Shown: in pieces, positions 38,001-48,400 of the stretch
Layout of the letters: the number at the start of each line of letters is the position of its first letter
Position numbering within the stretch: the stretch's first letter is position 1
NCBI RefSeq assembly: GCF_008831285.2
Contig: NC_045143.1
Coordinates: 9,309,503 to 9,373,502, forward strand
Length of the DNA stretch: 64,000 nt
Direction: 5' to 3'
Source of the DNA: Nymphaea colorata
Taxonomy: Eukaryota; Streptophyta; Magnoliopsida; Nymphaeales; Nymphaeaceae
Made by a program: the position numbers and the translations under genes
The notes under the pieces: model-generated
The model's database searches: none
Told to the model about the DNA's origin: nothing
What the model saw: only the letters and a program-made list of their open reading frames with translations

Positions 38001-38670
38001 CCTCTTGAACCCGCTTTTCCCATGGAAACCGAGCCTCTCCGTCATCATCCTCGAAGTGCTGACCTAGAGGAGACTCTGCCGAGAATCCTCCTCTCGAATT
38101 CGGCAGAACACCTGGTTCAACGTAGAAAATGTCTTCGACTGAGCCTTTCTCCGGCCACCTCTCTTCTCTTGGCTCGCCCTTCGAGCGCGCCGGCGGATCA
38201 ACATAGCCAAATTTCTTCAATTTCTCCACAATTCTGTCCATTGTACTACCACTCTCCTCTTCCAAATCGTTCCCCATGTCCCCACCACCATCCTCCTCCT
38301 CACTGGAGGCCTCACCATCTCTGTAGTCCAACACAGGTTGAGGCTTCTTCCGAACACTGGCTTGCTGAGCATCGCCCCATTTTTCAAGCCACCCACCATC
38401 GGTGCTATATGTTCTCCCATTTGAATGATTTTGAAGCGCTTGCGATTTCGAAGTGTACAACTTATCGTTTTTCCTCGACAGGTTGTCCTTTATAGCCTCT
38501 GAATCGATGGAGTTATAGGAAAAACGACACAAAGAAGAAGCGAAATGAAGACTTCTTCGAGGTGGGCATGTCATTCCATATCTGAAGAGCAATGGGGTTG
38601 CCGGATAGAGAGGCCGAGTGGATGAAAACGCCATCGGCGGACTATAAACACGAAAGAGAACAAGAACCAT
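32088..38670 (-). CDS. CFM3: CRM-domain group II intron splicing factor, CFM3 type
   Basis: Nine exons: 38670-37744, 36917-36434, 36316-36186, 35594-35244, 33730-33574, 33060-32768, 32626-32567, 32446-32357 and 32258-32088, all in phase. From the Met at 38634 this gives 875 residues, close to Arabidopsis CFM3; using the Met at 38670 adds 12. The N-terminus ([20 protein letters not shown]) is Ser/Arg-rich without acids, fitting a plastid transit peptide. Three CRM domains follow. CRM1 runs from [15 protein letters not shown] to [23 protein letters not shown]2 starts at [19 protein letters not shown] and includes [23 protein letters not shown]3 runs from [20 protein letters not shown] to [21 protein letters not shown] Lys/Arg-rich stretch and an acidic tail (ends GGTMSHD) follow. 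Family members bind organellar group II introns, often with CAF1/CAF2. Intron 5 carries an AT-rich dispersed repeat (33128-33500). Confidence 0.96.
33128..33500. repeat. AT-rich dispersed repeat, copy 2 (in a CFM3 intron)
   Basis: Shares AATAAGTCAGCCG and TTTGCCATATTATACC with 19621-19880. Shares 'ttgcttatctacttattttt', 'tttatttttccctaattttt' and a 'gccga-taaaac' end with 58655-59485. It lies between exons 5 and 6 of CFM3, in an intron of about 510 bp that it largely fills. Confidence 0.65.
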
Positions 38671-39963
38671 GCAGCAAGAAAGCCATCTTTGGAATCAACC
38701 ACAAAGCATCGGAAGTTCGTGCACAAGAGAGGAGAAAATAAGCTCAAATGTTGCTCTGTGTGTGCGCGTGCGGGAGTGGAGAGGGAGGAAGAGGGAAAAT
38801 ATCGTCTCTGATCCACGTCTTTGGAACGAAGAGACGCAGACGTATGGGTCGGATATCCACGTGCAGATCCGGTTTGGTTGGATGAATCCCAAGGAGGAGG
38901 GAAATCGGGTCGGATTTGAGGGTCCAGCACGTGAAGCCGGGTATTGTTTATGAAAGTCCAACACAAATGATGCACGTTCCGGATGAGCGAGTGGGTTATC
39001 AAGCCTTGTTTTCAGGTCCAAACCTACATCAGGAGCTGCATCGGTTCTTATTTCTTTTGTTTTTAGGTCCAAAACTCCAACGATACCAAATTGTGAGTTA
39101 TCTAATCTGAAAGCAAGAGCCAAAGCTCTTGTTCTTTTCTTACTCCCAAAACTTAGAGCTGCATCAATACTTTTCTCCACATACTTTAACATGTAACCAC
39201 ATACTTTAACTTGTATGTAAACTTTAACATGGAAGACTCATTCCTTTATAAAAAAAAAAAACATCCAACTGCTTAGTTTTACTGGTTTACTTCCCATAAA
39301 AGTATAAGCAAACAGGTTTTGGTCATAACGAGAAATCCAGCAGTTGAACCAACTGCGATTAGAAGATCTGGATTTCAATTGAAGTCTACTTGTGCTGAAA
39401 TTCTTCCTTTTTTTGATATTAGGGTGTAGAACTGCATTGATAACAAGTGGTGAGTTATCTAACTACGAGGGCAAAAGCCGAAGCCCTCTTCTTTTTCTTG
39501 CTCCTATAGTCCAAAACAGCATTAGTACAAATTAATACAAATCTCTACATGCTTTTAACTTACCCGTAGAACTCACCCCGAAACACAGAACTCATTTTGT
39601 TGTAGTGGCTTAGATCAAAAAGCAATAATAGCAAATGGGTTTTAGTCATAACGAGATATCCGATCGAACCAACTGCGACAAAGATCCGGATTTGGGTTAA
39701 AATCTACTTGAATCTAGTAGAAGTCTGATCAATTGCTGAATCTACTAGAAGTCGACCAATTGTCACCTTGAGAAGAGGAAGTGGAGGGTGGACGTACAGG
39801 TGTTGTGTTTCATAAAGGTCAGGAGCATATCCCCGCAATCCTTCACTGGAAGTACAGGTGTTGTGTTGATGAGCAGACAGCACAAACTGAACGGCGAAAC
39901 CATTTAAGACGCCGGAAATCTGGTTCTCTCTTTGTGCGTAGCAAGAGAGAGGAAGGAAGAAGG
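38671..39963. promoter_or_regulatory. Divergent promoter region between CFM3 and SDH2
   Basis: About 1.3 kb separates the two divergent start codons. Two G-box palindromes CACGTG lie at 38858-38863 and 38928-38933, on the CFM3 side. A segment with 'gtgagttatctaa' is loosely repeated at about 39090 and 39448, and 'gttttggtcataacgaga' recurs at about 39316 and 39636, pointing to an old internal duplication of roughly 330-360 bp. Confidence 0.5.
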
Positions 39964-41790
39964 ATGGGGAAGTATGCAATACCGCCACCACCCTGGCTAA
40001 AGCGGCTGTATGACAAGGTGGGGGCCTTCCTCAAGAAGGCGGACCCTTACGAGGCCAAGGCCAGCAGGGACTTCCCCGTGTTGGAGAGGCACGACCGAGC
40101 TAAGGAGTTTGCGGAGGACAGGACCAATTTGGAGCGCGATGCACCGGCGGGGAAGAGAGCTGCCACCCACCTGAAGGAGTTCAAGATCTACAGGTGGAAT
40201 CCAGATGCCCCGCAGAGGCCACACCTCCAGTCCTTTCACTTGAACCTCAAGGAATGTGGACCCATGGTAAGTTCAGAGCTTGGCTAGGTGGCCACAGCGT
40301 TACAGCAAGCTGAGATGGGCATGGTTTCAGACAGTCTTCACAAGCTGTCTCTACCTGTTAGCTTAAATTTTATGGTGTCTTTACATATATGAAATTGGAG
40401 AGAGAGAGAGAGTATATAAATATATATGTATATATGTATGTTGGTTTAAATTTTATGGTGTCTTTTACATATATGAACTTGGAAATGAACCAGAACTAGG
40501 TTTTTGCAAGTTACGTGAATTCCAAAGCATGTTGTTATTCAGATTTAGTGGTCGTTTACTTTAGAATGCTTAGGACTTACCGTAGCTTCTTGTTGATGGG
40601 AGTTTTGGAGCAGGGTAGAGGCTATTCTGGATAGCAAAATTATAGGTCTTGTACAAATCAAAATACTTGGGCATCTGAAATTCCAAGCAGTATAAAAACT
40701 GCTTATAAAGATCTGCATAAGTCACAGAGACAGAGACAGAGATTATGGGTCTTGAACAAATCACAAGACTTGGGCATCCAAAATTCCAAGCAGTTCAAGA
40801 ACTACTTACAAAGATCTGCATAACTCAGAGACAGAGACAAAGAGAGAGAGTTGTGCCTGACTTGCAGGGCTTGACTCAACTACGTTGGTCTCAGTTCCAA
40901 ATTTAGTAGAGTGTTTTAGAAAGATTGCATGCAGTAGAAGACCACCAACTGCGATGTATCAAACGGAATAACCTGTACTTTTATCATGGTTGATTTCTTT
41001 TATAGGTATTGGATGCGCTTCAGAAGATAAAGGCAGAGTATGACCCAACTCTGGCTTACAGGAGGTCATGCAGGGAGGGCATATGTGGGTCTTGCTCCAT
41101 GAACATCGATGGCACCAACACCGTGGCCTGCCTCAAACCCATCAACGCGGACACATCAAAGGCGACAGTCATCACTCCGCTGCCTCACATGTATGTCATC
41201 AAGGACTTGGTTGTGGATCTCAGCAACTTCTATAATCAGTACAAGTAAGAGACCTCAGTATCTATGCACACGATTTCAAGTTGCAGTTTTCTTTCAACTC
41301 TCTGGACTCTAATTTCCCTTGTTGTGAACGGATGGAATCAAACAGGTCTGTGGAGCCATGGTTGAAGACCAGAAGGCCGCCTCCTGGAGGGAAGGAATAC
41401 CTACAATCCCCTCAGGACAGGAAGAAGCTGGATGGCTTGTACGAGTGCATCCTGTGTGCCTGCTGCAGTGCTGCTTGCCCCTCTTACTGGTGGAACCCTG
41501 AAGAGTTTCTCGGACCTGCAGCGCTCATCCATGCATATAGGTGGATCCAGGACAGGTATTTTTCTGTTCCTTAATATTTCTATCCCTCCTCCTTCTGCCT
41601 GTCTTGATCAATTTGTATGGGCAGCAGTCGGGATGATTACACGGAGGAGAGGCTGCAGTCGCTGACCGAGTCGCATCAGAAGCTGTACAGGTGCAGGACC
41701 ATTGTGAACTGTACCGCCACCTGCCCAAAGAGCCTCAGCCCTGCCCACGCCATCGCCATGATGAAGAAGAAGCATCTTTACTCTGTTTGA
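39964..41790 (+). CDS. SDH2: Succinate dehydrogenase iron-sulfur subunit (complex II, SDH2)
   Basis: Four exons: 39964-40266, 41006-41244, 41346-41555 and 41628-41790, giving 304 residues. The N-terminal ferredoxin-like domain starts at [16 protein letters not shown] and carries the 2Fe-2S cysteines in [18 protein letters not shown] plus the later VAC. The C-terminal domain has [12 protein letters not shown] and [12 protein letters not shown], which ligate the 4Fe-4S and 3Fe-4S clusters, so all expected cluster cysteines are present. The subunit passes electrons from the flavoprotein to ubiquinone in the mitochondrial inner membrane. The first 60 residues ([20 protein letters not shown] and on) are not a typical Arg/Ser-rich presequence. 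An in-frame Met at 39781 would add 61 Arg-rich residues. The four-exon structure and the sequence around it may place it with the seed-type SDH2-3 branch, but I am not certain. Intron 1 has a 103-bp tandem duplication. Confidence 0.95.
40645..40850. repeat. Tandem duplication, 103-bp period, in SDH2 intron 1
   Basis: The unit with 'ggtcttgtacaaatcaaaat' at 40645 recurs as 'ggtcttgaacaaatcacaag' at 40748. Both run through 'aaattccaagcagt' and 'aaagatctgcata' into a short 'cagagaca' array. Confidence 0.9.
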
Positions 41791-41994
41791 AGCAGAAGGC
41801 CTCGACACTTGTTTAATCCCACACGTCTTGTGACTATAATTTACCATAAGCTCGTCTTTTTTCTCTCGATCATCCTATGTCTCTTTCTTTGGCCTTTCTT
41901 AAGAATTCATAGGCCGGCCTGTTTGGATGGAGGGATGGAGGAGAATGAGAATTTAGATGGAGGAGAAGGAAAGAAAAGGGAAAAAAGGAGAAGG

Positions 41995-42250
41995 AAATGA
42001 GGAGGGAAAGAAGAGGAAGGTTTGCTTGTCTGTTTTACATAAGTTTTTTCTTATTTTGTTGTTTGTAGATTGTAAAACAATGACTTAAAAGTCCATGGAT
42101 GGATCTTAAGGCCAATTTATGAAGAAATGAGGAGGGAAAGAAGAGGTCAGGTTTGCTTGTCTGTTTTACATAAAGTTGAGTAGTGTAAAACAATGACTCA
42201 AAAAGACCATGGGTGGATCTCAAGGTCAATTCATTCATAAAGTTTTTACA
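41995..42250. repeat. Tandem duplication, 130-bp period
   Basis: The unit 'aaatgaggagggaaagaaga' at 41995 recurs at 42125. Both copies continue through 'ggtttgcttgtctgttttac' and 'tgtaaaacaatgact' with scattered substitutions. Confidence 0.85.
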
Positions 42251-44599
42251 TACTGTATTGATTAGGATTGTTGGGTCGTATTGGAACCGGGCCCAATTAG
42301 AACAGTCCTCCATCAATACAAAGACACGCAATTAAACCAACTTAATTGTATATAAGTACAATTGTATATAAGTACAAAGTGTCCCCTGATGAGAGGGACA
42401 CGCTAAAGATTTAGCCGCCTTGGGTAAGACGGTCTCCTTTTCAGCCATTGTCACAAGTTGCCTGTGTTTCCTCATCGTACTGGTGATGGTTGAGGGGATA
42501 AACCTCTATTACTGATGCGGTGTGACAACCGCCGATACGACGGAGGGGGCTCATAATAATGAAACGCAATCTAAATGAGCCATAGGCACATGATTTGGTA
42601 GAAGGTACAAGGTACTTTATTTGTTCGATCTCATATTGACAGAACATTGCTTGATTATGGTGCAACAAATTCGTTTATTTCTGTCAGTTTGTGAGTTTAT
42701 TGAAAGCCTGTTAAGAAAGCAGCCAGTCCTGTGAAGAATCGGTACTGGCCTAATGTTGATATAGTGATTTAAGAACACCACCTGAATTCTTATGTATTTT
42801 GATGTAATATTGGGAACGAATGGACATTACACATATCATGCAAGAGATAGAAGAAGAGGAGAATGTGATCAGTCAACCGGAGGAAATAGGAAAAGTAAAG
42901 GGCGGCAACTGCGGTGGTGGAAAGTGGTCACTAATGGAAGTGAAACCAAAAATTTAAGACTTCCACTGAGAAAGGGCCTGCATCAAAGGTATGGCAGCTT
43001 TCTGATTAAAGTTTGCCTACCACTGTCCAACGAAACGTAGTGCCTTATTGAATTAGTTGAATGGGAATTTGGAATGTTTATAGCTTGTTATGTTATGCAG
43101 ATGTTAATTTTGGATGTACAATTGAATTGAATACAAATATGCATGTGCATATCATGTGATATATGTTTACGACTGCCATAGTATGCCTCCGAGTTGAAAT
43201 TGACTCCTCGAGCACGACTCATGCATTAAACCTTATTATAAATTGATCATTGTTGAGGACAGTTGATCGTCGACTACAGGTGGAGAATACTCTTTGTGGT
43301 TTAGGTGGGTATGCCTGAACTGTAAACTCAACCTGCTTAAAATGGATCGGAACAGTTTGACCATACGGGGAATGGGAGAACCATTTTGGTGTGCATTGAG
43401 TTGCTAAGATCATTATTGTCTGTTCGTTTCTGTTGTTGGTGGCTGCTTGTGTGTTCATGTACTCTTGCCTTTGGTTCTTGAATCAAATTGTTGATTAAAA
43501 GATTGGCTGAAACCTTTCCATTGGCATATATTTGATAAAGTCACTTCCGTAGAAAGCAAGCAGCCGAAACTCCTGAGTCGGGACATCTCCTCACTTCTAC
43601 GCTCACCACTGGACAGATGCCATATGTACTTTTTTCCACTGAAGTTTATGTTTTCTGGAGAACCCTTCAATTAGTTGACAGCATCGTGAAACTACTACAA
43701 CGAGGGCCCGAACACAAATTTGCAGGCAGACGACGTAATTTTTCTCCTTTTTGGCTATGATGATGGGGAAGAAAGTCGAGTAGACGTTAGGGCCACTAGA
43801 AGTATTTACGCTCACCGCTGGGAGATCCCTATCGGCCAGCGACATTGGCCTTGCAGCTGCTGAGACTGTCTGACAACACTAACACAAACTATGCCTACAT
43901 TCCGACGAAAAATGGCAGAAGGGTCGAAAAAAATTGTCCTTGTACGATAGGAAACCACTATAAATACTCTCTCCAATACTTTTCTGATTTTTAATGTAAG
44001 GTTAACTGACAGCATTTCCTTTCGAGTAATTCAGTTCAAAATGAAATGCCCAGTACGATCAATTTGGATTTACATAATTCTTATGTACAAGTTCCCTTGC
44101 CACACTCCAAATATTTGGCCCTACAGTGCCCTCATTGGTCATTTCCATGTCGGCCAGAATCAGAATCGAAACAGCCCAAGAATTAAAAAAACGTCGACCA
44201 TTTAAAAGCACAGTAAGTCAACGTCTATTCAAATCCATTTCTTCGTTAATTCAGCTTGTCTTGCTTGTAATCCAAACAAGGCATCCTATAATACTGTATC
44301 TATAACACCAGAATGTAAAGGAATGGTAAGAGTAGACCTGCTGATTCTTCAATGTTGAAACCAGACATGTCTTCTTTAGATTCGTCGTCGAAAATGGTTG
44401 GCCAAAACAGCATAAGACCGAAGCACACCACAACAATGGAGATTCACTACAACCGGAACCCACAACAAAATGCAGATGCTCTTTGTAGATGGAAATCCAC
44501 TATATGCAGAGGCATTCAGCCGAGGAGCCATGTTGCAAACCGACAGGAGAGAGAGCCACGTGATTGAATAGCCATGACGAGAATGTAGATCCATAACAG

Positions 44600-44731
44600 G
44601 ACCAAATTGAAGAGGCGAGGGCCCATGCTTGATTAGCCATGAAGACCAAATTGGAGAGACGAGGGCACATGCTCGATTAGCCATGAAGACCACGTTGGGA
44701 AGACGAGGCACAAGCTCAATTTATCCATGAT
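44600..44731. repeat. Three-unit tandem repeat, 44-bp period
   Basis: Units starting 'gaccaaattg' / 'gaccaaattgg' / 'gaccacgttgg' lie at 44600, 44644 and 44688, with 'gattagccatgaa' linking the units. Confidence 0.85.
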
Positions 44732-45490
44732 GCAAAATGCAGATCACTATAAGAGGACCGTATGAACAAACCTTCATCTTCACAGTTCGCAAAACTCTGT
44801 TGCTAAAACAAGGTTAAAAGAAGACGGTGCTTTTGTCGCTTAGAGGCAGAGGCAGAGGCAGTGGGGCTAATGAACGTGTGATCAAGCGTTCCAACTTCAA
44901 AGATGCCAACAAGCGACTTGAGCAGGAAAACCAGGAGCTATAGACAACGATAACAAGCAAGGAGCAGAAAACCCACGTAGAAGAAACGATGATGGGAAGC
45001 ATGAAGGAGACCCATGTAGAAGAAATGACGATGAGAAGCATGGAGCCAAAAACCCGCGTAAGAGAAACTAGGAAGTTCCAACCATGTCATGTAAGCAGAA
45101 ACCCACCTCACAACAAGAAAAAGAAGCAGGTCTAAGTAAATATTATAAAAGCCTAGCGGTGTTTTCTAATGATAAACTGCCACAAGCCAAGAGGAGAAAT
45201 GAGAAACTAAACCATCATAGACAATCTAAAGGATAAAACGTAGACAATCAAGAAGGAAATAACCTATCCAAATGCCAGGCGACCGAGAGAACTTCCCACC
45301 AAGGAATCTGAAAGCATCACTAGCAGCAAAGCAGTTTTCCAGAAGCCGGTGATTTATCAGACACAGAATTCAGCTGTAAAGTCCAAGTCCTACCCACCAA
45401 ACAAGGGTGGTATTGCTGTCATGAAGCTTTGTAGTTTTTCAAAATATTGATAGACAAATACCTAATTCACTTTCTTGCAGCTTATCATCT

Positions 45491-48400
45491 TCAGCTCCTG
45501 CTCCGGCGCCGTTCCCTGAAACAGGATTCCATTGTCAGCAACAGCAGATAAAATAAAATCAGATTTTGTAATCCATTTCCTTTCCACAGAAAAATTCAAG
45601 AAAAAAAGTGTAAGCAACATCTCATAAGAGCAGAAAATTACCCATTCCCATTCGCATATGGTGACTCATGCCGACTTCGCCGGTGAACTGGTGACCTGCT
45701 GTAGCTACGTCCACGACGAGGTGAGATGCTTCGTCGCCGCGGTGATCGTGGTGATCGCCTCCCGCGTGGGCTATAACTTCTGCCATAAAATTTATCAGGT
45801 TACAAGCTCTTACAAGTTGGATAAAGATTGTTCACTAGTAGACATAGAACATTGTCAGTATATCTCAGAAGAATTTGCTCATTTGGATGCCTCATTAACC
45901 TAACTTAATGATGAACATCATAAAATCGGTGGTAACCCAAGACCAAAATTTAGAACAAAAGAGCAACGAACAAGGCAACAGTAGACATCAATACTAATGG
46001 TACTGCCATAATATTTAAAAGAAGCACAGATTTGTTGAGCCATTTCTGTGAGGGGATAATATACACTGAAATCAGCAGGTTAACCTGATAAAGTGGCATC
46101 TTTTTCCACGGGAAACCAAATTGCATAAATCTAGTACCCCCTACAAATTTCAGTTTCCTTGGAAAAAACAAAAAGATAACCATCCCTAATTTCTATCTGT
46201 GTAGAAAGCAGCCATGGTTTCCAAATCATGTAAACATGCAGGAAATATATTACGATGCAGCATGGGACCAGTCAGGAACAGAATGATGCACCTGCGACCA
46301 TAACTAGGGCTACGGCGATATCTCGGGCTAGGGCTACGGCGGCGTCCACTTCCCAACCCCCCAGGACCAATACGTAATCGACATTCTCGAGCAAAGTGCC
46401 CAGGCTCTCCACATTCATAGCACTTCATATCCTCCCCACCTCCACGGCCACGACGTCCACCACCACCTCCCTTTGAATTGTGGGAGAGTTCGACCCGCCA
46501 TCCATTCTTTCCTGTTAATCATGAAGAGTATCAAAAAGCACCTTGAATTCCAGAACTCTACATTTTAACGTGCTAATCAAAATGATTCGTATCTGGAGAA
46601 ACAAAGAAACAGTTACACATCCAAAAGAAGCAAATGATATAAACAAATAAGCTGACAGTAACCACCCTTAACCATCTTATATACAAAAAAATAAAAATCA
46701 TATTATCGAGAAGCACTAAGCAGGAATTGTAAGCAACCAATTGGAGATAAAGATCCGCCATGTGAATACCTATAATCAACCCCAACTATCTCCCATGGAC
46801 AAACAAATAACCTTAACTGACACACTAGCTTCAACCTTAGTTGTCAAAGTGTCACTAGGCGACACCTAAGTGTGGACTAGTTGTCAGTCCACATCCCACG
46901 CCTAAGTCCATCACTCAGGCATGGGGTGTGGGTTGCACCCCTGGGATGGACTAGGCATGCTGGCGCCTAGTCAATTTGAATGTTTGGGTGACTTTAGCTT
47001 CTTATACTTGTTTTGTTATGCTTCCTAAGGCCTGTTATCCCTTGAGTGTAGCTTTATTTTAATGCAAAGAGTCTGATTTGACCTAGTGGTTGCAAAATTT
47101 ATGTTGAAAATAGCGAATTTTTGCTATAAGTATCACAGAAAATTACAATTTGTGCAGAAATTAGATTGCTTGCAAGGTCTATCCTTTACCTGAATGGATT
47201 GAGTTAGGATTGTAGGTGTGTTTTGAGTTCTGCTAATGTATAAATTAGACAGCTTAAGTTAGAGTCATGTAAACGTCTTTCACAGTCCTGCAAATTTGTT
47301 CATATTCAGTTGCCACAATGCCATCAACCATAGGTCTAGTTTAGAGAAAACAGATTTCAAAGTAGGTATTATTTTGGCTATTTTCTGTATCATGTATATT
47401 GTTTAGAGATCAGTTTCAGTTCTACAATGAGAAGTCTATCATCTGGTTTATGACTTTATTCTCCACTAAACTTTCCTTTTGTTGTTTTATAAGTTTATTT
47501 TGACTAATTCTAACTTGCTAACATGGTAACTTAACACATAAAACATAAAGCCAGCATTTTAGAATTAAAAATAACTAAGCAAAATAGCAAGGACTTTTTG
47601 ATGCCTTTTTAGGCTAGGGAAGCCTAGCCGCCTTGACAACTAAAGCTATTGCATACAAGTCATGGAAGCATACTAAATCATTAGAGAGAGAGAGATGCAA
47701 CACAATCCAGTTAAACTAACAGAAGTGCATTTAGAATTATTCACTTCATTCACTAGACTGTGGTTGCACAATCTAGTGCAACTGTTCATTCAGTTACTAG
47801 ATATGCATATAAATTATTCACTTCATCCACCGTTAATTTAAGACAGCTTAAACTAGTGGCAGAATAATAACGTGCATAGTGACACTTCTCTGAGTTTCTC
47901 TCATCACCAAAAAATTGTTATCACAATTCCAGGCAGTTTCGTTTTGCATGTCTGGCTGCATGATCGAATATTAGATTCTTAAGGAAAAGAAAATATCATT
48001 TAATAGTCTTGGAATTGGATTAAACTCAAGTTCCCAAATAATAACATCTAAGTCAATGAAAGAAGTCAAACTGTCAAAGAACCATATATAGTTAGTAGCT
48101 CACAGCACCGTCAGTGATTGCAGTTCATAAATAACGCCTAGAATGGTGTGGGTGTCAAGTTAACAAGATAAACTCCATATTTATCATTAGAAACAGCAAA
48201 CAGTCAGTTAGAAGATTAATTCAGCAAAATGTAAGAAATATATAGTTAGTAGATCACAGCACGTCAGTGATTGCAGTTCATAAATAACGCTTAGAATGGT
48301 GTGGGTGTCAAGTTAACAAGATAAACTCCATATTTATCATTAGAAACAGCAAACAGTCAGTTAGAAGATTAATTCAGCAAAATGTAAGAAATTACAGATT

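Larger units (their letters stand above)
41791..45490. other. Intergenic DNA between convergent SDH2 and RSZ22
   Basis: The first few hundred bases should contain the SDH2 3'UTR and the last part the RSZ22 3'UTR. A 130-bp tandem duplication is present at about 41995-42250 (unit begins aaatgaggagggaaagaaga). Three 44-bp units lie at about 44600-44731. No gene was recognised. Confidence 0.45.

Noticed and set aside
37899-38495. A 198-codon plus-strand open frame
   Set aside because: It is the shadow of CFM3 exon 1 on the other strand; the minus-strand reading has transit-peptide and CRM content with correct splice sites.
38571-39192. Overlapping minus-strand frames of 143 and 165 codons upstream of CFM3
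   Set aside because: No recognisable domain. They cover the divergent promoter and the likely CFM3 5'UTR, and G-boxes fall within them.
45439-45515. Alternative reading of the last RSZ22 exon ending ...LQESELGICLSIF
   Set aside because: It is out of phase with exon 5. The correct join gives NGNGERRRSRS and a stop at 45493-45491, matching the known RSZ22 tail.
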